This document shows positions 7,780 through 19,631 of a DNA stretch of 59,352 bases, in pieces (the stretch's first letter is position 1; each line of letters starts with the position of its first letter). This DNA comes from Spirochaetota bacterium. Lineage in GTDB: Bacteria; Spirochaetota; Spirochaetia; Treponematales; UBA12059. The notes beneath the pieces are model-generated. The model did not search any database. It was not told where the DNA came from and saw only the letters and a list, made by a program, of their open reading frames with translations. The position numbers and the translations under genes are program-made. The DNA is taken from NCBI GenBank assembly GCA_029560805.1, contig JAKQKE010000189.1, positions 1-59,352 on the forward strand. Reading direction: 5' to 3'.

Positions 7780-10491
7780 ATGCCCAAACGAAAAGTATCG
7801 CGCAGGCTTATAGTCGTACCGATCGCCATAGGCATCGCGTTCTCCCTGCTCTACCTGGTGCCGGCGTGGCGAGACCTCGAGCATGGAGCCTATGACCTCT
7901 TCCTGCGGCTTAAGCCGGCCGTAGCCGAAGACGGGGCCATCGTGCTACTCGACATAGAGGACGCCTCGATAGACAAGATCGGCACCTACCCCTGGCCCAG
8001 GGGACTGCTCGCCCACGGACTCGAGGCGCTGGCCGAACTTGGGGCCGACTACGTCGTCTTCGATATAGAGTACCTCGAGAAGAGCCCCATGACGGTGGAC
8101 GACAGCTACCTGCGAGGCGGCCTCAGAACCGAATTCGATACGGCATTCGAAGAGATAGGCTCGAACATGGCCGAGGTATTCCAGTCGCTGGCCAATAAGC
8201 GCATTCCGCTGGCCGACGCAGGTGTATACGGCGGCTCGCTGGTCGAGTATATCGACGAGACCAGGGAATACCTCTACAGCAAGACCAACCTGGTAGCGAT
8301 CGAGAACGACGCGTACCTTGGCCAGGCGATGCGCCTATTCGGCAACGCCTACACGACGCTCAATATCCAGAAAACCCGCCCGAACGAGTCGTTCATGAGC
8401 CGGATGGAGCTGGTCGAGGACCGCTTCGCCTACGCCGGGCTGTCCCTCGAACGCCCGATGCCGAAGGAGAGCGCAGGCTTCCTCGTCCCCATTCCCGAGA
8501 TCAGCGGCTTATCCAAGGGCGCGGGCTTCACGAACGTCGATATCGACTCGGACGGCGTGCGTAGGCGCATCAAGCTGGTCGACTTCCACGACGGCAAGCC
8601 CTACCTACAGCTGTCCCTGGCGCCCCTCCTCGACAGGCTCGGTAAGCCCGGCCTCGTCTACGGCCGGCGCGAGCTGCGGCTGATCGGCGCGAAGTACCCG
8701 GACGGCGTACGCGACGTACGCATCCCGCTGGCCATGGACGGCACGATGCTGATCCGCTGGCCCAAGAAGACGTATATCGACAGCTTCGACCACATCGCGT
8801 TCCACGACCTGCTGACCTACCGCGATGAAGCCGGGGCGTTCGCCGACGCCGTCAGGCTGCTCAGGGCCAACCAGGGCTGGACCCTCGGGCCGGGCTATGC
8901 GCCGGTCGACGCGTGCCTGGCGGCCTGGGACGAGAGCGAAGCCTACCGCGAGACCGCACTCGACAGCGGGTCGGCCGAGGACCGCGAGGCCTGGCTGGCC
9001 TCCAGGCGGGAATACTGGCTGACGGTCGGGGAGTTCGTCGGTATGGACTACGGCGACAGCGTCCCCGCCCTGTACGACGCGGCCCGGGACGCCGACGACC
9101 CGGCCTACGCGGAGCTGTACGATCAGATGCGCGACGACTTCTCCCTCCTCTGGAACCGGGCCTCGGAATCCTACGCCAGGCACCTGCGCTACGACGAGCA
9201 CCTGCGCGGCAAGCTCGAAGGCGCGTTCTGCATCGTCGGCTGGACCAGTACCGGCTCGACCGATTTCGGCGTCAATCCCTTCGACTCGGAATACGAGAAC
9301 GTCGGGACGCATGCCGCGGTCGCCAACACGATACTGCAGCGCGACTTCCTACGGGAGGCGCCGCTGTGGATATCGTCGCTATTATCGCTCGCCCTCGCGG
9401 CCGCGGTATTGCTGGTTATCGGCAGGCTCGGCACACGGGCGCAGCTGCTGGTCGGCTTGGGCATGACGGTCGCCGTCGCCCTGGCCGACTACGCCGTATT
9501 CCATTTTACGGGCGTCTACGTCGCCGTCCTGTCGCCACTCCTAGCCACCCTGGTGTCGTTCATCGCCTACTCCCTGCTATCGTTCCTCCTTTCCGAGCGG
9601 GAGAAAAGCTTCCTACGCAAGGCTTTCAGCACCTACCTGTCCGGCGACGTGATCAACGAGATCATCTCCGACCCGTCGATGCTCAAGCTCGGCGGCCAGA
9701 AAAAATGGATTACCGCGATGTTCACCGACATCCGCGGCTTCTCGACCATTTCCGAGGCCTTGGACGCCGAGCAGCTCGTCAAGCTGCTCAATATCTACCT
9801 GTCCGGCATGAGCGACATCATCCTCGAGAACCGGGGCACTATAGACAAGTACGAGGGCGACGCGATCATCTCGTTCTTCGGCGCCCCGCTCGGCTACCAG
9901 GAACACGCCAGGCTCGCCTGCCGTTCCGCGGTGCTGATGAAGCGCAAGGAAGCGGAGCTGAACGAGCGCCTGCTCGCCGACGGCATGACGCCCAACCCGC
10001 TCCTGACCCGCATCGGGCTGAACACCGGCGACATGGTCGTCGGCAACATGGGCACCGAGCGCAAGATGGACTACACTATCATGGGCAACGCGGTGAACCT
10101 CGCCGCCAGGCTCGAGGGCGTCAATAAGCAGTACGGCAGCTGGATACTGATGTCAGACGCGACCTACCAGGAGGCCGGAGAGGAGTTCCTGGCCAGGCGC
10201 CTCGATCGGGTCAGGGTGGTCGGCATCAATACGCCGGTCCAGCTCTGGGAGCTGGTCGGCCTCAAGGCCGATACGGACGAAGGGACGCTCGACTTCCTGG
10301 CCCGCTTCGAGGAAGCGCACAAAACCTTCGACGGGCGAGACTGGAAGAAGGCCGCGAGGTTGCTGTCGGCCCTGGCCGCCGAGCGCCCGGACGACGGTCC
10401 GACGAAGTCGTATATAAAGAAGTGCGAAGTCTTCACCCTGAAGCCTCCGGCGTCCGACTGGGACGGGGTGTTCAGCTTGACGGAAAAATAA
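7780..10491 (+). CDS. CHASE2-domain class III adenylate cyclase
   Basis: This 903-residue membrane enzyme would make cAMP from ATP in response to an extracytoplasmic signal. An N-terminal membrane segment (about 6-26) leads into a long CHASE2 sensor region (to about 523) with a large insertion. Three or so membrane segments follow (about 523-606), then a class III cyclase domain. Metal-binding Asp650 (FTDIRGF) and Asp694, the adenine-selecting Lys690 and Thr766, and transition-state Asn773 and Arg777 are all present, so it should be active and ATP-specific. ATG 7780 is chosen because GGAGG at 7770-7774 lies at ideal spacing; an ATG at 7768 would overlap that site. It is divergent from the FecR operon. 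Confidence 0.92.
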   Translation: MPKRKVSRRLIVVPIAIGIAFSLLYLVPAWRDLEHGAYDLFLRLKPAVAEDGAIVLLDIEDASIDKIGTYPWPRGLLAHGLEALAELGADYVVFDIEYLEKSPMTVDDSYLRGGLRTEFDTAFEEIGSNMAEVFQSLANKRIPLADAGVYGGSLVEYIDETREYLYSKTNLVAIENDAYLGQAMRLFGNAYTTLNIQKTRPNESFMSRMELVEDRFAYAGLSLERPMPKESAGFLVPIPEISGLSKGAGFTNVDIDSDGVRRRIKLVDFHDGKPYLQLSLAPLLDRLGKPGLVYGRRELRLIGAKYPDGVRDVRIPLAMDGTMLIRWPKKTYIDSFDHIAFHDLLTYRDEAGAFADAVRLLRANQGWTLGPGYAPVDACLAAWDESEAYRETALDSGSAEDREAWLASRREYWLTVGEFVGMDYGDSVPALYDAARDADDPAYAELYDQMRDDFSLLWNRASESYARHLRYDEHLRGKLEGAFCIVGWTSTGSTDFGVNPFDSEYENVGTHAAVANTILQRDFLREAPLWISSLLSLALAAAVLLVIGRLGTRAQLLVGLGMTVAVALADYAVFHFTGVYVAVLSPLLATLVSFIAYSLLSFLLSEREKSFLRKAFSTYLSGDVINEIISDPSMLKLGGQKKWITAMFTDIRGFSTISEALDAEQLVKLLNIYLSGMSDIILENRGTIDKYEGDAIISFFGAPLGYQEHARLACRSAVLMKRKEAELNERLLADGMTPNPLLTRIGLNTGDMVVGNMGTERKMDYTIMGNAVNLAARLEGVNKQYGSWILMSDATYQEAGEEFLARRLDRVRVVGINTPVQLWELVGLKADTDEGTLDFLARFEEAHKTFDGRDWKKAARLLSALAAERPDDGPTKSYIKKCEVFTLKPPASDWDGVFSLTEK

Positions 10492-10650
10492 GCGATCGCT
10501 GACGAGCTCGCGCTCCGGCGGCGCCGGATCGCGTACTCGCAGCGAAAGCCGCCTGAAATTGAAGCGGTCGTGCGCGGTAGCGCTCGCCGCATACTTTCGG
10601 GGCGGGTGGCGAGGATGCTTATACGGCTTCGTTGAGGAGTGAGGTACATC

Positions 10651-11559
10651 ATGCATGACTATCGGGCAGTTCGCTTAATTCGAGGGGCCAAGGCGGTCGT
10701 CGAGGGCGCGGGAGTACGCCTCTATAGAGCCGTCGGGCTGGGCGATCCTGAGGAGTGTGATCCGTTCCTCTTGCTCGACGATTTCCGCTCGGACGATCCG
10801 AGGGACTATAGCAGGGGGTTTCCGTGGCACCCGCATAGGGGCATAGAGACGATAACGTACGTGCTCAAGGGCACCGTGGAGCACGAGGACAGTATCGGCA
10901 ATAAGGGCGTGATCGGGCCAGGCGATGTCCAATGGATGACCGCGGGGAGCGGCATCTTCCATCAGGAGATGCCGCGCGGTGACGGCGATGGCTCGATGCA
11001 CGGCTTCCAGCTATGGGCTAACTTGCCGGCGAGCGATAAGATGAAAGAGCCGAGGTACAGGGGCATACGCGGCGAGGATATCCCGAAGGTAACGACTCCT
11101 AACGGCGTGGTCGTCAAGATTATCGCCGGCGCTATCGACGGCACGACCGGGCCAATCGTCGATGTCGTCAACTTACCGGAATACTACGATGTACGCCTTC
11201 CGGAGAATGTCGAGTATGCGCATCGGACGACACTCGGGAGTACCGTCCTTATCTACGTGTACGAGGGCTCGGGCTCCATCGAGGGCTCGGGCTCCATCGT
11301 GGGCTCGGGGGCGAGCGGCGGCTCGGGTGGGCTCGAGATAGGGAACCGTTCGCTCATCCTCTTCGAGGACGGGCGGGATATTGCGATCAAGAGCGGGGCG
11401 GCCGGGCTCAAGTACCTGTACGTTTCCGGTGCGCCGCTCCGCGAACCCATCGCGTGGAGGGGCCCGATAGTCATGAACACCAGGGAAGAGCTACGGCTCG
11501 CGTACGAGGAGCTAGATAACGGGACGTTCATCAAGACCAACACGAGGAATCGGCACTAG
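10651..11559 (+). CDS. Pirin family protein
   Basis: This 302-residue bicupin protein belongs to the pirin family, whose members act as Fe-dependent quercetinases or redox-linked regulators. Metal ligands His60 and His62 (HPHRG), His104 and Glu106 (FHQEM) are all present. GDVQWMTAGSGI and FQLWANLP are also typical. ATG 10651 fits the ribosome-binding site GGAGTGAGG at 10635-10643 better than the GTG at 10639. An unusual insertion of Gly-Ser repeats (about residues 205-228, bases 11263-11335) sits in the C-terminal cupin. This gene and the next use visibly more A/T-ending codons than their neighbours, which may indicate recent transfer. Confidence 0.9.
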   Translation: MHDYRAVRLIRGAKAVVEGAGVRLYRAVGLGDPEECDPFLLLDDFRSDDPRDYSRGFPWHPHRGIETITYVLKGTVEHEDSIGNKGVIGPGDVQWMTAGSGIFHQEMPRGDGDGSMHGFQLWANLPASDKMKEPRYRGIRGEDIPKVTTPNGVVVKIIAGAIDGTTGPIVDVVNLPEYYDVRLPENVEYAHRTTLGSTVLIYVYEGSGSIEGSGSIVGSGASGGSGGLEIGNRSLILFEDGRDIAIKSGAAGLKYLYVSGAPLREPIAWRGPIVMNTREELRLAYEELDNGTFIKTNTRNRH

Positions 11560-11574
11560 GGAGGAAGCTTCGCT

Positions 11575-12255
11575 ATGGATTTAGATCGGGCCAGGGAGTA
11601 TCGTAGCGTTTATAGGGTATCGTTCTACGCTACGATCGTCATGTTGATAATTATTCCGGTGCAGATACTGGTCTTCGTCGTTACGAAGATCCCGGCTACG
11701 ACGATAGCTTGGTTCGAACTGTTCAGAGATAGCGTCGTGCTAGGGATGTTCCACGCGGATCTCTTCATCCTGATCAACAACGTTTTGATAGCGGTCATCT
11801 ACCTGGCCTTCTACCATAGCCTCAAGGACGTGGACAAGGGCATGTTGCAGATCGGCATCATGATCGGGCTCATCGGAATAGCCGCCTACATCTCCTCGAA
11901 CAAGACCTTCGAGCTGATGGCCCTATCGCGGCAGTACTTCCTCGCGGCAGAAGGCGACGCCAAGCTGGCGATCGAGGCGGCTGGCAAGGCGTCCTTGGCG
12001 GGCTGGCAAGGGACGGCGTTCGACGCGTACTACGTGCTCAACGGAATAGCCCTGTTCGTCATATCGATCCTGATGTACAGGAGCGATGTCTATACCAAGG
12101 CTACCGCGACCTGGGGCCTGCTCGCGGCAATCTTCATGATCATCCCCTCGACCGCTGGCACCCTGGGCTTGGTATGCTCGTTGGCCTCGCTCGTCCCTTG
12201 GTACGTCTTCGGCGTTCGCTTCGCCAAGGTCTTCCGTGCGCTAGGAAGGCCCTAG
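11575..12255 (+). CDS. DUF4386-like multi-pass membrane protein
   Basis: This 226-residue protein has about six hydrophobic segments (near 16-38, 53-80, 90-108, 145-165, 177-195 and 200-215). The overall order resembles the DUF4386 family of small inner-membrane proteins of unknown function. It starts at ATG 11575 after GGGAGGAAG, 15 bases downstream of pirin, so it is cotranscribed. No catalytic motif is seen. It shares with pirin a less GC-biased codon choice. Confidence 0.6.
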   Translation: MDLDRAREYRSVYRVSFYATIVMLIIIPVQILVFVVTKIPATTIAWFELFRDSVVLGMFHADLFILINNVLIAVIYLAFYHSLKDVDKGMLQIGIMIGLIGIAAYISSNKTFELMALSRQYFLAAEGDAKLAIEAAGKASLAGWQGTAFDAYYVLNGIALFVISILMYRSDVYTKATATWGLLAAIFMIIPSTAGTLGLVCSLASLVPWYVFGVRFAKVFRALGRP

Positions 12256-12344
12256 GGCTACGCCGAGCTCGGCCCGCGCCGAAAAGCTCGGCCGAGAAAG
12301 AGGAAGCGGGTAAAACCGGCAACTTCGGTAGCGGGCCGATACCA

Positions 12345-13121
12345 TCATCGCTCGACCGTATCCACGAGCTTCTTGACCGCTTCGCCGGCCTCCTCGAACA
12401 AGGAGCCGGTCTCCTTCTTGACGGTGTCCCAGGTAGCGCCGACGGCCTTGCCTAGGCCGGCCTGGAAGGCGTTGTCCACGGCGCGATAGCGTTCCTCGCG
12501 CTCCTCTTTATCGGGGAAGAGCTTGGCCCAGGCCTTGGCGTCGTCGGCGTACTGGAGCTCGCCCGCGACTACCCGGTCGAGGTACTCGTTGAAATGCTCG
12601 TCCAGCTCCGCGCGCATGGAGCGTCCGTAGTCCTCGGCCTTCACCGAGCCTAGCTTGGAGCCATGCTTGGCGAGCAGCGCGAAGTAGCGTTTGGCGTAGG
12701 CCCCGGTCCCGGCGTCGACCTTGGCGTAGTATAGACCGAGCTCGCGCTCGATCTCCGCCGCTGCCTTGAACGGCTGGGCCGAGGCCAGGTAGAGGCCTCC
12801 GGTGGCCAGGACGCAGGCCGCTATAAGGCCACCGATCAAGGCCCGCCCGCGCCTACGTCTGCGAAGGGCGTCTCGCTCCTCCCGAACAGAAGCCAAGCGA
12901 CGCTTGAAGGCGGCTACCATCTCGCGCCGCTCCGAGTCGGATAGGTCGCGGGCGTCCAAATCACGCTCGAAAAGTTCGGCGTACGCTTCGACGTGGTCGG
13001 CCAGGCGCTTCTCCTGCTCGAGGCCGCCTACCCGCGCCAGGGCGTCCCGATACGCCTCCGTGAAGAGCCTATCGAGGACGGGATCGTCCATGACCCGTGA
13101 CCTGGTCTCTTTCGTCTTCAT
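12345..13121 (-). CDS. Hypothetical single-pass membrane protein
   Basis: This 258-residue protein has a charged cytoplasmic N-terminal helical region (1-90), an Arg cluster (about 83-92), one transmembrane segment (about 94-114), and a helical extracytoplasmic domain ending in an amphipathic tail. No family is recognised. The start ATG 13121 has no ribosome-binding site, but it is preceded by a promoter whose -10 ends six bases upstream, so the mRNA is probably leaderless. That supports this start over the internal ATG at 13091. Confidence 0.6.
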   Translation of the reverse strand: MKTKETRSRVMDDPVLDRLFTEAYRDALARVGGLEQEKRLADHVEAYAELFERDLDARDLSDSERREMVAAFKRRLASVREERDALRRRRRGRALIGGLIAACVLATGGLYLASAQPFKAAAEIERELGLYYAKVDAGTGAYAKRYFALLAKHGSKLGSVKAEDYGRSMRAELDEHFNEYLDRVVAGELQYADDAKAWAKLFPDKEEREERYRAVDNAFQAGLGKAVGATWDTVKKETGSLFEEAGEAVKKLVDTVER

Positions 13122-13127
13122 GGCACT

Positions 13128-13156
13128 ACTATACCGACAAGGCGCCGCCGCGCCAA
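13128..13156 (-). promoter_or_regulatory. Promoter for leaderless mRNA (gene at 13121)
   Basis: On the minus strand TTGGCG (13151-13156), a 17-base spacer and TATAGT (13128-13133) are followed by only six bases before the ATG at 13121. Transcription should start at or next to the A of the start codon. Confidence 0.6.
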
Positions 13157-13166
13157 CGCGGCCGGC

Positions 13167-14870
13167 CTACAGCTCGTAGGCTCCTATGGTCCAGGGTTCG
13201 CTCCGGGCCTTGCCGACGATGTCGACGGCGGCGTCGCCCGTTAGGGCCTTGCCGGCGGGCATGGCGGCCGAGGCCGGCGTCGCGTAGCCATCCGTGGCGC
13301 TCAGGGAGAACGACGCGACGATGCAGCCCGCGGCCTTAGGCTTGGCCAGGGCCTTGCCGTCGGCGTCCACGGGGACTCCGGACGCATCGACGGCGGTATA
13401 CGCGCGTTTTGAGTCGGCGTCGTAGTAGACGCCGCCCGAGCAGCCAATGAAGGCCACGGACTCGAGGCGCGACGGGGCGGACGAGCCATAGTTATCGAAA
13501 ATGCCGTAGGACTTGGCGCTCCCGTAGGAGCCAATGATACAGTTGACGATGGAGGGATCGGAGGCGGAGATGAAGACGCCAGCCGAGTCCTTGCCGGAGC
13601 CGCCGACGACGGTACTGGATTCGAGCGCCGAGTCCCTGCAATTGTAGAACGCGGCGCCGTAGCTGACATTGGCAGGGCTGCCGGCCAGCACCGAGCTGGC
13701 GACGCGAATGACGGCGTCGGTGGCTGACAGGCCGTAGCCACCGACGGCACCCGAGCCGGCGAGCAGGAACGATCCGGCCGCGACCGCCTTGGCCGAGTCG
13801 ACCGATAGGCCGTAGGAGGTGGCGCCGTCGCCGCCCGACAGGCGGCACGAGTCGAAGCGCGGGGCGGCCCCGCCGACTACGGCCGCGCCGTAACCATAGC
13901 TTCCGTCGCCTCCCGAGGCCTTGCAGTCGCTGAAGACCGGCGCCGCGCCCCCGTCGACGACAATGCCCGCCGAATAGGAGCCGGCTCCGCCGCGGAACTC
14001 GACGCGCTCGATCCGTACGCCCGCGTCGGCCGCTTTTCCCGAGATCCGAATGGCGTAGGCTGGAGCTTTCTTGGACGACGAGTCCGACTCGAGGCCGATA
14101 ACGACGGCATAGCCGCCCGAGCGCGAAGAAAAGCCCTTCGCCCAGCCGCCGGAGAGGGTTATGGGCGCGTCAAGGCTCACGGACTCCATGAACGAGGCTC
14201 CAGCGGCCAGCTTGACGAGCCCTATGCCGAGCGACCTGGCCTTGGTAACGGCCTCGGAGACGCTTCCGAACGGGGCGCCGCGACGTCCATCGCCCCTGCC
14301 TCCGGGAGCGGCGCAGACCTCGCCTATCGCGTACTCGAGCGATACGATGCTCGAGGTATTGCCCCCTGGCACATAGGCCGCGAAGCGTACGGTCGCGCTC
14401 TTCGCTATCTCGAGCGGCTTCGTATAGGGCGTACCGTTCCGGCCGCTCGGGGTCGATCCGTCGAGCGTGTAGACGAGCCTGGCCTCGGGTAGCGCCACGG
14501 ACGCGGACACCGTCACGGCCACCGCGTAAACGCCCTCGGCCGGACCGGAGACTACAGGCGCTGGCACGGCTATCGCCGCGATCCGCGCGGCCTCCGCCTG
14601 CCCGACGGCTGCCGTCTCCGACGCTTCCAAGGCCGCGGCCTTTGCCGCCTCCGCGGCCGCTATCGCCGCGGCCTCCGCCGCTTCCGCCGCCGCGGCATCC
14701 TCGGTGGCCGTATCGGCCGAGGATGATGAAGCCACGGCCCCAGCGGCCGCCACCGGCTTCGATCGACCGCAGGATACGGCGGTCAGCGCGACGAGCATAC
14801 ACGTCATGCATAGGATGAGGGCCGGAAGCGCTCGGCATTCCGACGATACGAAGGCTCCATCGTTTTTCAT
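13167..14870 (-). CDS. Lipoprotein with right-handed beta-helix-like repeats
   Basis: This 567-residue protein has a lipoprotein signal (lipobox ending at Cys34, AVSC). An Ala/Glu-rich helical stretch follows (about 45-100). Next comes a chitobiase C-terminal-like domain (LVYTLDGSTPSG, SATVRFAAYV), which in other proteins is a small beta domain. Then a long series of short beta repeats (SYGYGAAV, TSYGLSV, VGGYGLSA, VSYGAAFYN, DSAGVFIS and similar) matches right-handed parallel beta-helix proteins. It is probably surface- or periplasm-anchored and may bind polysaccharide. No catalytic residues are identified. A strong hairpin lies in its 5' leader (14905-14937). Confidence 0.65.
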   Translation of the reverse strand: MKNDGAFVSSECRALPALILCMTCMLVALTAVSCGRSKPVAAAGAVASSSSADTATEDAAAAEAAEAAAIAAAEAAKAAALEASETAAVGQAEAARIAAIAVPAPVVSGPAEGVYAVAVTVSASVALPEARLVYTLDGSTPSGRNGTPYTKPLEIAKSATVRFAAYVPGGNTSSIVSLEYAIGEVCAAPGGRGDGRRGAPFGSVSEAVTKARSLGIGLVKLAAGASFMESVSLDAPITLSGGWAKGFSSRSGGYAVVIGLESDSSSKKAPAYAIRISGKAADAGVRIERVEFRGGAGSYSAGIVVDGGAAPVFSDCKASGGDGSYGYGAAVVGGAAPRFDSCRLSGGDGATSYGLSVDSAKAVAAGSFLLAGSGAVGGYGLSATDAVIRVASSVLAGSPANVSYGAAFYNCRDSALESSTVVGGSGKDSAGVFISASDPSIVNCIIGSYGSAKSYGIFDNYGSSAPSRLESVAFIGCSGGVYYDADSKRAYTAVDASGVPVDADGKALAKPKAAGCIVASFSLSATDGYATPASAAMPAGKALTGDAAVDIVGKARSEPWTIGAYEL

Positions 14871-14895
14871 ACGCTCTCCACGATACCGCCGCCGC

Positions 14896-14937
14896 TAAAA
14901 AGTACCGCCTTGACCGTACAAGGATAGGTCAAGGCGG
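14896..14937 (-). terminator. Attenuator-like hairpin in the 5' leader
   Basis: Perfect 11-bp arms (14905-14915 and 14927-14937) enclose an 11-base loop. On the minus strand the stem is followed within three bases by TTTTT. This is intrinsic-terminator architecture, placed 25 bases before the lipoprotein start at 14870 and downstream of an AT-rich region that could hold its promoter. It may be an attenuator, or the end of a short untranslated RNA. Confidence 0.5.
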
Positions 14938-15119
14938 CTCCGCGACGCGACGATGCATATAGAAATATAACACTTGGCAATACTATTTTCACGCAATCGC
15001 TGAAATGACTATATTCATATCGATAGAGTTTGACTAGGGCGCGACTGGTGTCGTACCGCTGGAACTGACGCGCCGCTTTATGGCATAATCGGCAGTCACA
15101 TCGTCCCGGAGGAGCATCA

Positions 15120-18266
<3,147 letters not shown>

Positions 18267-18296
18267 GCACGCTTCGAGCCGTGAATCGCCGTATCC

Positions 18297-18324
18297 GGCC
18301 GCCCCGAGGGGCGGCCTTTTATTT
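18297..18324 (+). terminator. Intrinsic terminator of ileS
   Basis: A GC-only 8-bp stem (GGCCGCCC with GGGCGGCC) and a CGAG loop are followed by TTTTATTT, 30 bases after the ileS stop. This is textbook form. Confidence 0.9.
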
Positions 18325-18469
18325 GATTGGGGCTTATATGGTTTGCCCTAAAACCCCAGACGTGCTACTGTTATACTACCATAGAGTCTTGACCATCCAT
18401 CGCAAGGCGATACGATCCGTACCGTTCTCAGTCGATCGCCGACATCCCGTCCGCATAATGGAGGTACCA

Positions 18470-19627
18470 ATGAAAATACGTTCGCTACCGCTCATCGGCC
18501 TTGCCGCGGCGCTGCTGCTCGGGGCTTGCGCCTCGAAACCGCCCGCTACGCCGGAGCCTGAACCGCAAATCGTCGAGCCGGTTCCAGAGCCGGCCAAGGA
18601 ACCCGAGATATCGCTCGAGGAGCTAGCGGCTCTCCACGCGCGCGTCGTAGCGCTCAGGAAGGACGCCTTCGAGCTAGGGCTCAAGGACGTGATGCCGTCC
18701 GAATACGCAGACGCCGAGGCCCGCTACGTGGCCGGCAAGACGGCGCTCGACGCCGACGACAGGCCGGCGGCCAAGGCGGAGCTCGAGGCCGCCGAGCCGC
18801 TATTCGCAAGGCTCGTGGCCGAGGGCGGCCTCAAGGTCGCCGAGGGCCGCAAGGCCGACGCCCTGGCGGCCCGCGACCGCGCCCTGTGGGCCGACGCCGA
18901 GACGCTGTCGCCCGAGGCCCTGGCCGCGGCCGACGCCGCGAACGCCGACGCCGACGCCGCGCTCGCCGCGGGCGACGCGAAGGCGGCCATCGCCGCGTAC
19001 CGCGCCGCCATACTCGCCTACGACGCCGCCGAGAAGCGTTCGACCGCGCTGTCGGTCAAGTCGACCGTCGACGAGCTCGAGTACGGCCCGATGGACCCGG
19101 GCAACTACGAGCTAGCCGGGCAGAAGCTGGCCGCTATCGACTCGCTCCTGGCGACCGACGGCGAGGCCGCCCGAGACGCCGCCGAGGAGGCGCTGCTGCG
19201 CTATAGGCTCGTACTTGCCAAGGGCTGGGAACTGACGGCGGGTAAGCGGCGCGAGGCGGCCGAGCGCTACAAGCTCGACGCCGAGGCCATCAAGGCCCAG
19301 GTCGCCGTCAAGTCCGAGTACGCCGAGGCCAAGGCCGTCTGGGACTCGGCCGTCGCGGCCTCCTCGGCCGGCGACAACGAGTCGGCGGCCCCGCTGTACG
19401 AGCAGTCAGAGTACATGTTCGAGGCCGTATACCAGAAGGCCGCAGAGAAGCGCGCGGCCGCCGAGGCGGCCATCCAGGCCGCCCGGGAGAAGAACGAGCG
19501 CAGCGCCTCCGTAGCCCAGCGGTGCGACGAACAGCTCGGCGTCGAACCCGCGGCGCAAGCCGAGAGTCAGGCGACGGATGAGGCCGCGAGCGCCGATGGC
19601 ACGTCTACAGCAGGCGAGGAGGAGTAA
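18470..19627 (+). CDS. Alanine-rich helical lipoprotein
   Basis: This is a 385-residue lipoprotein with the lipobox LLLGAC (Cys20). A Pro/Glu linker (about 23-45) follows, then a long helical region rich in Ala, Glu, Lys and Asp with TPR-like spacing (ALDADDRPAAKAELEAAEPLF, AALAAGDAKAAIAAYRAA type units). ATG 18470 follows GGAGG at 18460-18464. The stop is four bases before the next gene, whose ribosome-binding site lies inside this 3' end. The two are probably partners. It may act as a periplasmic scaffold. The function is unknown. Confidence 0.7.
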   Translation: MKIRSLPLIGLAAALLLGACASKPPATPEPEPQIVEPVPEPAKEPEISLEELAALHARVVALRKDAFELGLKDVMPSEYADAEARYVAGKTALDADDRPAAKAELEAAEPLFARLVAEGGLKVAEGRKADALAARDRALWADAETLSPEALAAADAANADADAALAAGDAKAAIAAYRAAILAYDAAEKRSTALSVKSTVDELEYGPMDPGNYELAGQKLAAIDSLLATDGEAARDAAEEALLRYRLVLAKGWELTAGKRREAAERYKLDAEAIKAQVAVKSEYAEAKAVWDSAVAASSAGDNESAAPLYEQSEYMFEAVYQKAAEKRAAAEAAIQAAREKNERSASVAQRCDEQLGVEPAAQAESQATDEAASADGTSTAGEEE

Positions 19628-19631
19628 CGAC

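Noticed and set aside
10514-10528. Terminator after the cyclase gene
   Set aside because: There is a short TCCGGC/GCCGGA stem but no T tract, and it is common by chance in such GC-rich sequence.
14938-15119. T-box or other riboswitch in the ileS leader
   Set aside because: The gap has no T-box consensus, no specifier-loop layout and no terminator on the plus strand; the only hairpin with a T tract faces the other way.
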